From: Psychrobacillus glaciei | GTDB taxonomy: Bacteria > Bacillota > Bacilli > Bacillales_A > Planococcaceae | Direction: 5' to 3' | DNA length: 64,000 bases | NCBI RefSeq assembly: GCF_008973485.1 | Contig: NZ_CP031223.1 | Coordinates: 3,224,001-3,288,000, forward strand | Shown: positions 42,783 through 51,408 of the stretch, one piece after another | How positions within the stretch are numbered: the stretch's first letter is position 1 | Layout of the letters: each line of letters begins with the position of its first letter | Notes under the pieces: generated by a model | The model's database searches: none | Told to the model about the DNA's origin: nothing | What the model saw: only the letters and a program-made list of their open reading frames with translations | Program-made: the position numbers and the translations under genes

Positions 42783-42851
42783 TCATTTTACGTCAAATGG
42801 TAGGTATGAAAAAATTATTAAGTTGTTTGTCATATCTTTTAAACGAATCAT
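42783..42851 (-). CDS. Leader peptide 1 upstream of yheI (candidate)
   Basis: A 22-codon ORF (MIRLKDMTNNLIIFSYLP…) starts 7 nt after GGAGGT. A second ATG at 42858 in another frame, overlapping that SD, would give a 21-residue peptide ending in FFIPTI. The SD and start lie in the 5' arm of a long hairpin (42795-42868) whose other arm is inside the ORF. Transcription of yheIH orthologues (bmrCD) in B. subtilis is controlled by translation of the leader ORF bmrB. Confidence 0.6.
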   Translation of the reverse strand: MIRLKDMTNNLIIFSYLPFDVK

Positions 42852-42868
42852 TTTTCATACCTCCATTT
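42795..42868 (-). promoter_or_regulatory. SD-sequestering hairpin of leader ORF 1
   Basis: On the minus strand AAATGGAGGTATGAAAAA pairs with TTTTTCATACCTACCATTT, about 18 bp with one bulge. It buries the GGAGGT and the start codon. Confidence 0.8.
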
Positions 42869-43640
42869 CCAATTTATTTAGTGTCCCTTAACATTAGCAC
42901 ATAGAAATTTCCATTGTCAATACTTTTTGAAAAAAGGAACTAATTAAATAATATGTACCATTGCTCCAAATAGTGCATTTAGTAATGCTACTTTAAAATT
43001 CCTACTTTTATACATGAATACGTTTTGGATCACGTCTGTTGATTAATCAATTTCTCACATAAAATAATTATAAGAAAAGCGTAAAAGCCTCCATTTGATC
43101 TTGTACGTTTTCGGTTCGCTTTGGACGAAATGATCACCACTTCATAGTCGTTGAATAGGAAAGTAGCTATTCTTTGATTCCCAAAAGCTCTGGCACTTGG
43201 TTTATTTGTACTTGTGGAGAGCGACGGACGAACGACTACTACATGATTACCGAAAAAAAATATGCCGAGGAATCTCGGTAATGGTGTGGTGATCGTTCAG
43301 TCCAATACAATCCAAAATCGGCTATATACCGAGTGCCTAGTGTTTTATCTCTAAATGAACTAGTAATTTACTGGATACTCTTGGTTAACCAACACATGTT
43401 GTTTTGGATATGTTAATTGCTCAAACTTCTCACCAAAATCATTAGCTTGAATGCTTTAGCCTGTAAGCTTATTGAAATTGCAGGCCTTTCCAGTTACATT
43501 AAGGCTTATTCTCCTATTTCAGTCTGTGAAGTTTGAATTAATAAGAGAATGAAAGAGTTGTAATGTAAATATATCCATTGTAAGCAGAAAGATTTGTATT
43601 TTACTTTGCATTATTTTATTATTAAAACTATAAACTATTT
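42869..43640. other. Gap between yheI leader and the CorC-like gene
   Basis: About 770 bp without a gene. It holds the yheI promoter area and a degraded, inverted copy of family III (43203-43315), with a partial GCTTTGGACGAAATGATCACC match in direct orientation near 43116. The rest (43320-43640) shows no feature I can name. Confidence 0.6.
43203..43315 (-). repeat. Dispersed hairpin element family III, copy d (inverted, diverged)
   Basis: GAGAGCGACGGACGAACG, ATTACCGAAAAAAAA, a small CCGAGGAATCTCGG hairpin, GGTAATGGTGTGGTGATCG and TTCAGTCC follow the order of the reverse-complemented family. The central palindrome has been replaced by a shorter one. Confidence 0.55.
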
Positions 43641-43650
43641 TTTAGAAAAC

Positions 43651-43704
43651 AGGAGGTGTACACTTTGTTCTACCCCCCATTTGGGTTAGGAACAAAGTAA
43701 TTAT
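43651..43704 (+). promoter_or_regulatory. Hairpin-split ribosome-binding site of the CorC-like gene
   Basis: AGGAGG at 43651-43656 lies 48 nt before the TTG start at 43705. Between them CTTTGTTC (43663-43670) and GAACAAAG (43690-43697) form a hairpin that would bring the SD to about 13 nt from the start. Alternatively, TTG 43665 opens an 11-codon leader peptide (MFYPPFGLGTK) that ends 5 nt before the main start. Confidence 0.6.
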
Positions 43705-45048
43705 TTGGACATAGCCATACGATTGACAGCATTTGCTGTCTTAATCGCATTCACTGCATTTTTCGTTGCTAGTGAATTTGCAATTGTTAAAGTAAGAACT
43801 ACTAGAATTGATCAGCTTGTTGCTGAAGGAAACAAAAATGCATTAAATGCAAAAAAACTTGTTTCCAATTTGGATGAATATTTATCTGCTTGTCAACTCG
43901 GTATCACAATTACTGCTTTAGGATTAGGGTGGCTTGGTGAACCGACCATAGAAGCATTATTGCATCCAGTTTTTGAGTTTTTTGTTCTTCCAGAGAGTGT
44001 TACCTCTGTCCTCTCATTTATCATTGCATTTTCACTCGTAACCTTTATACATGTAGTAGTTGGAGAATTAACTCCAAAAACATTTGCTATTCAAAAAGCG
44101 GAGGAAATAGCACTAGCTGTTGCCAAGCCTTTAATTATCTTTGATCATTTAATGTATCCAGTTATTAGAGGTATGAACGGCTCTGCTCGTTTCTTAGCTG
44201 TTCGTGTATTTGGTTTAAAATCCGTTTCCGAATCAGAAGTAGCCCATTCAGAAGAAGAGCTTCGCATGATTCTTTCCGAAAGTTTTAAAGGTGGAGAAAT
44301 TAACCAAGCAGAATATAAATATGTAAATAAAATTTTTGAATTTGACGATCGACTTGCAAAAGAAATAATGGTTCCTAGAACGGAAATTATATCTATTGAT
44401 AAGGATTTTACATTAAATGAAGTATTTGAACTAATAGGTGTGGAACAATATACAAGATACCCAGTAACAGATGGTGATAAGGATCATATTATTGGCCTTG
44501 TGAATATGAAAAACTTATTAACCGCTTATATAAAAAATCCTGAAAATGCCACAACACCAGTAAGTGATTATATGCAACCGATTATTCGTGTAATTGAAAC
44601 AATGCCAATCGCTGATTTATTGCTTAAAATTCAACGTGAAAGAATTCATATGGCTATTTTAATGGACGAATATGGTGGTACTTCTGGTCTTGTTACAATA
44701 GAAGATATTATTGAAGAAATTGTCGGCGACATTCGCGACGAATTTGATACAGATGAACTTCCGGAAGTTCAAAAAATCGGAGAAAACCATTATATTGTCG
44801 ATGCAAAAATGTTGATCGAAAATGTAAATACCCTTCTTGGCATTAACATTGACGAAGAAGACATTGATACAATAGGCGGATGGTTTATGACAAAAAGCTA
44901 TGATGCCGTTAAAGGTGAAAAGATAATTGAACAAGGCTTTGAATTTATGATTAAAGATATTGATGGTCATCATATTCAATACCTAGAAATAATAAAAATG
45001 GCTTCTTCTGATGAGAGCTTAGATGAAAATTCATTAAACGAACAATAA
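43705..45048 (+). CDS. CorC/HlyC-type membrane protein with CBS domains
   Basis: This 447-residue protein has a DUF21/CNNM membrane domain (about 1-190, FFVASEFAIVKVRTTRI), a CBS pair (about 205-325) and a CorC_HlyC domain at the C-terminus (about 345-430). Relatives include B. subtilis YhdP and MpfA-type Mg2+ exporters. A cation-transport role is family-based. It starts at TTG with an unusual, hairpin-separated SD. Confidence 0.9.
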   Translation: MDIAIRLTAFAVLIAFTAFFVASEFAIVKVRTTRIDQLVAEGNKNALNAKKLVSNLDEYLSACQLGITITALGLGWLGEPTIEALLHPVFEFFVLPESVTSVLSFIIAFSLVTFIHVVVGELTPKTFAIQKAEEIALAVAKPLIIFDHLMYPVIRGMNGSARFLAVRVFGLKSVSESEVAHSEEELRMILSESFKGGEINQAEYKYVNKIFEFDDRLAKEIMVPRTEIISIDKDFTLNEVFELIGVEQYTRYPVTDGDKDHIIGLVNMKNLLTAYIKNPENATTPVSDYMQPIIRVIETMPIADLLLKIQRERIHMAILMDEYGGTSGLVTIEDIIEEIVGDIRDEFDTDELPEVQKIGENHYIVDAKMLIENVNTLLGINIDEEDIDTIGGWFMTKSYDAVKGEKIIEQGFEFMIKDIDGHHIQYLEIIKMASSDESLDENSLNEQ

Positions 45049-45051
45049 AAG

Positions 45052-45081
45052 TTAACGACTCCCAATTTGGGAGTCGTTTTC
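45052..45081 (+). terminator. Terminator of the CorC-like gene
   Basis: Stem AACGACTCCCAA/TTGGGAGTCGTT followed by TTCAT; it is nearly palindromic. Confidence 0.8.
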
Positions 45082-45126
45082 ATATGCTTAGTTATATTTG
45101 AATGATTGATCGATCACCGTGTTTTT

Positions 45127-45774
45127 TTATTGTCCACTTGGCTCTGTTAATCCATGTTTAACTGCATAAAGAGCAGCCTGTGTTCGATCTTGCACTTGAA
45201 GCTTTGCAAATATATTTGATATATGTGTTTTCACTGTTTTTTCTGTTACGAACAAAGAGGATGCTATTTCACGATTACTTTTTCCTTTTGTGAGTTCTGA
45301 CAACACATCTTGTTCTCTTGGTGTTAAAGAATATTCTTCATGTGGCAATAATTCCACTGGTTCATATTCCTTTTGCAGTTGTGTTGTTGCATCAGGATGT
45401 AATGTATTTTCCCCTCGCATTAATTTACGGATTGCTTCTGCCAAATCATCTGGTTCAATGTCTTTTAATTGATAACCTGCTGCTCCCGCTTTCAATGCAG
45501 GTATGACATGATCCCGATCAGAAAAGCTTGTTAGCATTAGTATTTGAATTTCTGGATATTTTGCTTTAATACGCTTGGTTGCTTGGATACCATCCATTTC
45601 TGGCATTACCAAATCCATTAACACAACATCTGGCTTCAAAGTCTCTGTCAATTCAACTGCTTCTTTTCCATTTTTCGCTTCTCCGATAATGTTCATATCT
45701 TTTTGGGTCTTTAGAAAGAACATTAAACCTCTTCTTACTACATGATGATCGTCAGCAATTAATACTCGTATCAT
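45127..45774 (-). CDS. yhcZ: NarL/LuxR-family response regulator YhcZ
   Basis: This 215-residue protein has a receiver domain with DDH at 8-10, Asp54 (VLMDLVMPEMDG) and a C-terminal LuxR-type HTH (about 148-208, LTPREQDVLSELTKGKSNREIASSLFVTEKTVKTHISNIFAKL). It is encoded 17 nt after the kinase gene and is the cognate regulator. Next to pgcA as in B. subtilis. Confidence 0.9.
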   Translation of the reverse strand: MIRVLIADDHHVVRRGLMFFLKTQKDMNIIGEAKNGKEAVELTETLKPDVVLMDLVMPEMDGIQATKRIKAKYPEIQILMLTSFSDRDHVIPALKAGAAGYQLKDIEPDDLAEAIRKLMRGENTLHPDATTQLQKEYEPVELLPHEEYSLTPREQDVLSELTKGKSNREIASSLFVTEKTVKTHISNIFAKLQVQDRTQAALYAVKHGLTEPSGQ

Positions 45775-45791
45775 GTGAAGCCCTCCCCCTC

Positions 45792-46907
45792 CTAATAAGG
45801 TAAACGTACTAAAATTTCCGTTCCTTTATTCCATTCCGTCACCCAATCAACTGTTCCACCAACGGAATATGCTCGGTCTCGCATGCTTTGTAAGCCGATA
45901 GAAGGCAAGTTTTTTGACTCATTCATATGAAATCCACAACCTTCGTCTTTAACGACTAACAATACATCTGTCAAGGTAACTGTTAAATACAACTCTGCCT
46001 TTAACACACCCGCGTGTTTTCGAATATTATTTAATGCTTCCTGTGCAATTCGAAATAACGTTTCTTCCATACTTCCAGGTAAATTAATAACACCTTTTAC
46101 ATTGATAGTAAGTGTTAATCCTAATATATCCCCGTAGCCTTTTATACCTTCCATTATTCCAGTCTCCAACCCTTTCGGACGAAGTTGCCAAATAAGAGCT
46201 CGCATTTCAGTTAAAGCATCTTGTGTGAGATTTTGTATTTCTTTAAATGTATCTTTAATTTCTTGTTGTTCTGTCATTTCCACTCCGCCACGTGCAGTTA
46301 ACGTGACCGAAAATAATAATTGATTGACGGAATCATGCAAGTCACGTGCTAAACGATTTCTTTCTTGCACAAGCGCTACTTGCTGCTCCTGTTTCGTCAA
46401 GTATATTCGCTTAATAGCAGATCCAATTTGAAAGGCAACGGACTCAAGTAATGCAAGTTCGCCTTCTGAAAATCGAATTGTATTAGGTGTAGCAACATTC
46501 AAAAGACCAAAACTTTCTTGTCCAGATAGTAAAGGAACGGTTGCATGATGTGTGATGTCATTTGTGTCTTCATTGTTCTTCTTTCTTGCATTGACAATTC
46601 GTTTACATTCAATAATATTAGAGGCCTTCTTTAGTTCACCGTTTTGAAATCTGGAAACACACCAGCAACCACCTTTTTGCAAATGCATGCACTCATTCCG
46701 CTTTAGTGCATTTGGTAATTTGTCATGTGCAATAAGCTGTTGCTTTCCTTTTTTATCAATAAAGAAAATCCAACCAGTTTCAAAGAGAGTTCCTTCTAAA
46801 AGCTTTTGAAGTGCTCCTTGTAGCATTTGTTCCATATCTGTTTCTTCATTTAAAAACTCTGCAATTTCTTTCAGTAATCCTATGTTTGAGAGTTCATTTG
46901 ATTGCAT
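45792..46907 (-). CDS. yhcY: GAF-domain sensor histidine kinase YhcY
   Basis: This 371-residue soluble kinase has a GAF domain (about 20-160, with several cysteines such as ECMHLQKGGCWC), a HisKA_3 motif ERNRLARDLHDSVNQLLFSVTL, and an ATPase domain ending in DEGCGFHM and GLQSMRDRAYSVGG. The ATG at 46907 has GGAGGAG 8 nt upstream. No TM is present, so the signal is probably intracellular or diffusible. Confidence 0.9.
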   Translation of the reverse strand: MQSNELSNIGLLKEIAEFLNEETDMEQMLQGALQKLLEGTLFETGWIFFIDKKGKQQLIAHDKLPNALKRNECMHLQKGGCWCVSRFQNGELKKASNIIECKRIVNARKKNNEDTNDITHHATVPLLSGQESFGLLNVATPNTIRFSEGELALLESVAFQIGSAIKRIYLTKQEQQVALVQERNRLARDLHDSVNQLLFSVTLTARGGVEMTEQQEIKDTFKEIQNLTQDALTEMRALIWQLRPKGLETGIMEGIKGYGDILGLTLTINVKGVINLPGSMEETLFRIAQEALNNIRKHAGVLKAELYLTVTLTDVLLVVKDEGCGFHMNESKNLPSIGLQSMRDRAYSVGGTVDWVTEWNKGTEILVRLPY

Positions 46908-47002
46908 GTAAAACTCCTCCATGTACTTGTTGCCTATGTATTTCATCTTATCATTTATTGTTACATGACTGTCAAAACTAGGCATCATACTTTTGACTGA
47001 AA

Positions 47003-47041
47003 AAAATCCGGAAAAGCACAAGTAGTACTTTCCCGGATTTC
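47003..47041 (-). terminator. Terminator of pgcA
   Basis: AAATCCGG/CCGGATTT outer stem with inner GAAAGTA/CTTGTGCTTTTC pairing and a T-run on the minus strand. Confidence 0.7.
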
Positions 47042-47046
47042 ATGAT

Positions 47047-48768
47047 TTATTCTTTTAAGTACCGATTCATCTCATCAGTAAATGCATGTTTCAATACTTC
47101 TAGTTTTTCAATGCTTTCTATTTCGGACTCACTTGTCACTCCAAAATAATATTTAATCTTAGGCTCCGTTCCACTTGGTCTTACACATACCCATGAACCA
47201 TCGGCTAGGAAGTATTTGATTACATTCGATTTTGGCAATAAAAGCGGCTCCGCTTCTCGACCGTCTGTAAACGTTCGCAATGAAGTTAAATAATCCTCTT
47301 GTGATTGCACAGCAGCCCCAGCAATTTCAGTTAACTGATTCATACGAATTTGTTCTAGTAAGCTATTAATCGCATTCGACCCACTTACCCCTTTTTTCGT
47401 TACAGATACTAGCCCTTCTAAATAATAGCCATGTCTTTCGTATAAGGTATGTAAGACATCTACTAGAGTCAAACCTTGCCCTTTATAGTAAGCGGCAGCC
47501 TCAACTATTGCTAGTACACTTTGTATGGCATCTTTATCCCTAGCAAAACTTTTGACTAAATAGCCATAACTTTCTTCGTAGCCAAATAAAAACTCAAATT
47601 CTTTCGTTTCCTCATATTGCTTAATTTTTTCACCAATAAATTTAAATCCTGTCAATACATCTTCTGTACTTGCACCGTGATACTCTGCAATCACTCTTCC
47701 TAAATCAGAGGTCACAATCGTTTTAAAAACACGACCTTTTGCAGGCATTGTGCCCTTTTCTTTTCTTTGTGTCAATAAATACTCGATTAAAATAGCACCT
47801 GTTTGATTGCCGGATAAAAGCTTATATCCTGCTTCTGATTTCACTGCTAGTCCTACGCGGTCTCCATCAGGATCTGCAGCAACTAGAATGTCAGCATCGG
47901 ATTTTTCACCATATTGAATGGCATATTCAAAAGCACTCTGTTCTTCCGGATTTGGAGATTTCACGGTAGGAAATTCACCATTTGGCTCCATTTGCTCTGA
48001 TACATAATGAATATGTCTATAGCCACACTCACTTAATATGCGGCTCACAGTATGACCAGATGCCCCGTGTAGTGGAGTAAATACTACTTTTAATTCGGTA
48101 GTTGCAGCAAGCGTCGGATTTTCTTGTACTGTTTTCAATTCTTTCATATAAGCTTTATCTATTTCTTCATCTAAAAATATAATAAGTTTTTCGTCAATAG
48201 CACTTTGTTTAATTTGGAGAGCATTCCCGGCTTTAATGACATAATGAATGACTGCATCTGCATCGCTCAAGTTTAACTGAGCTCCGTCTTCTCCATATAC
48301 TTTGTATCCATTGTATTCGGGAGGATTATGGCTAGCCGTAATCACAATCCCCATGAATGCATGTAGTTTTCGGACCGAATAAGACAACTGAGGAGTCGTT
48401 CTAGGCTCGCAATACAAATAAGCTTTTATGCCATTTGAAGCGAGTGTATTAGCCGCTTCTCTTGCAAACTCTGGAGAAAATCTGCGACTATCATATGCAA
48501 TGACTACTCCTCTATTCATCGCACCCGCTCCAGCTGCTTGTATATATCCAGCTAATCCGGAGGTAGCTTTACGAATCGTATATGTATTCATACGATTTGT
48601 TCCTGCTCCAATTTCCCCGCGCATTCCACCAGTTCCAAACTCCAAATTACGGTGAAATGCATCCTCTAATTGTTTCTCATCTTTTGCTAATAGCTGAAGA
48701 TTCTCTTTCCAAATAGACTCTAATTCAGAAAAGCTATTCCATTGTTCGAATAACTGTTTAAATGACAT
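47047..48768 (-). CDS. pgcA: Phosphoglucomutase (alpha-PGM/PMM family)
   Basis: This 573-residue enzyme interconverts glucose 1- and 6-phosphate for UDP-glucose, teichoic-acid and glycolipid synthesis. It has the active-site serine loop GIVITASHNPPEYNGYKVYG (about 138-157), the metal loop ADPDGDRVGLAV (about 297-308), the sugar loop FGYEESYGYL and the phosphate loop RPSGTEPKIKYY. Size and motifs match B. subtilis PgcA (YhxB). Confidence 0.95.
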   Translation of the reverse strand: MSFKQLFEQWNSFSELESIWKENLQLLAKDEKQLEDAFHRNLEFGTGGMRGEIGAGTNRMNTYTIRKATSGLAGYIQAAGAGAMNRGVVIAYDSRRFSPEFAREAANTLASNGIKAYLYCEPRTTPQLSYSVRKLHAFMGIVITASHNPPEYNGYKVYGEDGAQLNLSDADAVIHYVIKAGNALQIKQSAIDEKLIIFLDEEIDKAYMKELKTVQENPTLAATTELKVVFTPLHGASGHTVSRILSECGYRHIHYVSEQMEPNGEFPTVKSPNPEEQSAFEYAIQYGEKSDADILVAADPDGDRVGLAVKSEAGYKLLSGNQTGAILIEYLLTQRKEKGTMPAKGRVFKTIVTSDLGRVIAEYHGASTEDVLTGFKFIGEKIKQYEETKEFEFLFGYEESYGYLVKSFARDKDAIQSVLAIVEAAAYYKGQGLTLVDVLHTLYERHGYYLEGLVSVTKKGVSGSNAINSLLEQIRMNQLTEIAGAAVQSQEDYLTSLRTFTDGREAEPLLLPKSNVIKYFLADGSWVCVRPSGTEPKIKYYFGVTSESEIESIEKLEVLKHAFTDEMNRYLKE

Positions 48769-48786
48769 TTATTGAAACCCCATTCC

Positions 48787-50328
48787 TTACTTTTTATAAT
48801 CAATCTCATATACGTCATGGCGGCGATCTTTCAAATGCTTAACTGTCCCATCTTGACGTTGACGTCTTAAAATTTCTAAATCAACATCCCCGATTAACAC
48901 CATCTCTAAATTAGGTTCTGTTTCTCCCACAATTCCATCCCGTGCAAATTCAAAGTCCGATGGTGCAAAAATAGCAGACTGTGCGTATTGAATATCCATA
49001 TTCTCCGTTTGCGGCAAGTTTCCTACTGTACCAGAGATGACCGTATAAATTTGATTTTCAACTGCTCGAGCTTGTGCACAGTAACGAACACGTAAGTATC
49101 CTTGGCGATCTTCTGTACAAAATGGAGTGAAAATAATATTTGCACCCATATCCGTTGCAATCCGAGCAAGTTCTGGAAATTCTATATCATAACAAATTTG
49201 AATCGCAATTTTTCCGCAATCTGTATCAAATACTTTTACAGAATCCCCTGCACTAATTCCCCACCATTTACGTTCATTCGGTGTAATATGGATTTTATAC
49301 TGCTTGTCAATAGAACCGTCACGGTGAAATAAATATGCAATATTATAGATTTCTTCATTTTCTTCTTCCACAAAGTGGGAACCAGCAATAATATTAATAT
49401 TATAACGCACAGCTAAATCGGAAAATAACTCCATATATTGTGGTGTATATTCCGTTAGCTTACGCACGGCTTGACTTGGTGAAGGTTCATCTAAAAATGA
49501 CATTAATTGCGTTGTAAAAATTTCGGGAAACACAACGAAATCGGATTGTGCATCTGAAGCTACGTCTACAAAGTACTCACATTGGTTTGCAAATTCTTCA
49601 AACGAATTAATTTTACGCATCATATACTGTACTGCACAAATCCGAACTGGATAGCTCGTTTTAAAATGACGCTTTGAAAGTGGAATATAATCAACATTAT
49701 TCCATTCCATCAATGTAGCGTATTTAACGGATGCCTTATCGTCTGGCAAATAGTTTGGGTTGATACGCATCAATGTAAATCCGTTCATTAACTGAAATGT
49801 AAGTACTGGATCATATAATTTATGTCTTGATACAGCCGTCACATATTCTCTCGGTGACATTTCCTGTGAATGTTTATGAAAGTTTGGAATACGCCCGCCA
49901 ATTATGATGGATTTTAAATTGAACTGTCTGGCAATATCTTTTCTTCCTTCATATAGACGTTGCCCTACCTTCATTCTACGATAATTCGGATGCACCATTA
50001 CTTCGATGCCATATAAGTTATACCCGTCAGGATTATGGTTTGTAATATAGCCAGCATCCGTTACATCTGACCAAGAATGGCGGTCATCGTACTCATCAAA
50101 GTTAATAATCAAACTCGAACAAGAACCAATCACTTTGCCATCTAGTTCTGCAACTAATTGTCCTTCTGGAAAAATAGTTAAGTGACTACGTAAGTGCGCT
50201 ACTTCCCATGGATCCATTCCAGGGAAACAAAGACGTTGGATTTCTAAAATGGATTCTATATCTGCAAAAGACGTTTGTCTTATAATCATACTTTTTTCAA
50301 ATTGGGATAGATCAAATTCTTCGGACAT
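48787..50328 (-). CDS. yhcX: GNAT acetyltransferase-nitrilase fusion YhcX
   Basis: This 513-residue protein has an N-terminal GNAT domain (about 14-180, GIEVMVHPNYRRMKVGQRLYEGRKDIA) and a C-terminal carbon-nitrogen hydrolase domain (about 225-490) with catalytic Glu in FPEIF, Lys in YKIHITPNERK and Cys in ICYDIEFPEL. The fusion is characteristic of YhcX. Substrate unknown. The SD is GAGGAG. Confidence 0.92.
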   Translation of the reverse strand: MSEEFDLSQFEKSMIIRQTSFADIESILEIQRLCFPGMDPWEVAHLRSHLTIFPEGQLVAELDGKVIGSCSSLIINFDEYDDRHSWSDVTDAGYITNHNPDGYNLYGIEVMVHPNYRRMKVGQRLYEGRKDIARQFNLKSIIIGGRIPNFHKHSQEMSPREYVTAVSRHKLYDPVLTFQLMNGFTLMRINPNYLPDDKASVKYATLMEWNNVDYIPLSKRHFKTSYPVRICAVQYMMRKINSFEEFANQCEYFVDVASDAQSDFVVFPEIFTTQLMSFLDEPSPSQAVRKLTEYTPQYMELFSDLAVRYNINIIAGSHFVEEENEEIYNIAYLFHRDGSIDKQYKIHITPNERKWWGISAGDSVKVFDTDCGKIAIQICYDIEFPELARIATDMGANIIFTPFCTEDRQGYLRVRYCAQARAVENQIYTVISGTVGNLPQTENMDIQYAQSAIFAPSDFEFARDGIVGETEPNLEMVLIGDVDLEILRRQRQDGTVKHLKDRRHDVYEIDYKK

Positions 50329-50458
50329 TCCAATCGCTCCTCTATAGTTAAGTATCTTCTATTATATCTCTCTTTCCTAAACAGATAAAATATTTTACAT
50401 ACTTTTAAAGAACCCGTATACTTTTATTTGAGTTCAAAGTATTTTAAAGGAGCATCCT

Positions 50459-50884
50459 ATGACAAAAAAAGTGGAAAATCTATTGTTATTTATGTGGTCT
50501 GTGGCTTTAACTGCTACTCTTGGTTCCTTATACTTTTCAGAAATACGACAGTATGAACCTTGTGAATTATGTTGGTATCAGCGTATTCTCATGTATCCCC
50601 TAGTCATAATCTTAGGTGTTGCATATGCACAAAAAAATGCTAAAGTTGCAGTTACAACTCTCATTTTTTCTATTATCGGAGGTTGTATATCCGCGTATCA
50701 CTATAGCATTCAAAAAATTAGTTTTATGCAAGAATCCGCACCTGCTTGTGGTAGAGTACCTTGTACTAGTGACTACATAAATTATTTAGGATTTATTACG
50801 ATCCCATTTTTAGCTCTTATAGCATTCATTTTAATCATTATTAGTAGTGTATTGGTTTTAAGAAGTATTAAGGAGGAAAAGTAG
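50459..50884 (+). CDS. bdbC: Thiol-disulfide oxidoreductase BdbC (DsbB-like)
   Basis: This 141-residue four-TM protein has the quinone-linked CELCWYQR motif (about 36-43) and a second cysteine pair CGRVPC (about 99-104). It re-oxidises an extracytoplasmic thiol oxidase. It is followed 1 nt later by a thioredoxin-like partner. The symbol could equally be bdbB-like. Confidence 0.9.
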   Translation: MTKKVENLLLFMWSVALTATLGSLYFSEIRQYEPCELCWYQRILMYPLVIILGVAYAQKNAKVAVTTLIFSIIGGCISAYHYSIQKISFMQESAPACGRVPCTSDYINYLGFITIPFLALIAFILIIISSVLVLRSIKEEK

Positions 50885-50885
50885 T

Positions 50886-51356
50886 ATGAAAAGATTAGCT
50901 GCATTTGGTGGAATAATAGTAGTTGTTTTTATATTAATTATCGTACTAACGAACCAATCAAACAAAACAAAAATGGCGGACAACCCATATGATAAAACTA
51001 ATTTAAGACAATCTACTATTGATTTACTAAAAGACCCAAACTATCAAAATATTATTATGCCCGATAAGCTAAAAGAAAAAATTAACACTGGCGAACCAGT
51101 TACAGTCTACTTTTTTAGTCCAGAATGCAGCCACTGTAAGGAAATGACTCCTAGATTAATTCCTCTTGCAAAGAAAAATGGGGTTAAAATTGTAAAATAT
51201 AATATACTTGAATATGACCAAGGCTGGGATGATTATTCCATAGAAGCTACACCGACACTGGTTTATTTTAAAGATGGAAAAGAAGTAGCTAGATTGTTAG
51301 GTTCTCACCCAGATGATGAAATTCAAGCTTTTTTTGATCAAGTAGTGTTAAAATAA
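50886..51356 (+). CDS. Membrane-anchored thioredoxin-like protein
   Basis: This 156-residue protein has an N-terminal TM anchor (about 5-22) and an extracytoplasmic thioredoxin fold with the active site CSHC (SPECSHCKEMTP, about 82-85) and the cis-proline loop ATPTLVYF. It probably works with BdbC in disulfide exchange. Its GGAGG SD lies in the end of bdbC, so translation is coupled. Confidence 0.88.
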   Translation: MKRLAAFGGIIVVVFILIIVLTNQSNKTKMADNPYDKTNLRQSTIDLLKDPNYQNIIMPDKLKEKINTGEPVTVYFFSPECSHCKEMTPRLIPLAKKNGVKIVKYNILEYDQGWDDYSIEATPTLVYFKDGKEVARLLGSHPDDEIQAFFDQVVLK

Positions 51357-51361
51357 TTAAA

Positions 51362-51392
51362 ACGGTCGTGTCAAAATGACATGGCCTTTTTT
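51362..51392 (+). terminator. Terminator of the bdbC operon
   Basis: GGTCGTGTCA/TGACATGGCC stem (with G·U pairs) followed by TTTTTT. It overlaps an upstream ATG (51376) of the next ORF, which argues against that start. Confidence 0.8.
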
Positions 51393-51408
51393 AAAGGGAG
51401 AGAAAAAA

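Noticed and set aside
51376-51408. Upstream start MTWPFLKGEKK for the pseudouridine synthase
   Set aside because: This stretch lies in the terminator of the preceding operon and has no SD; the ATG at 51409 does.
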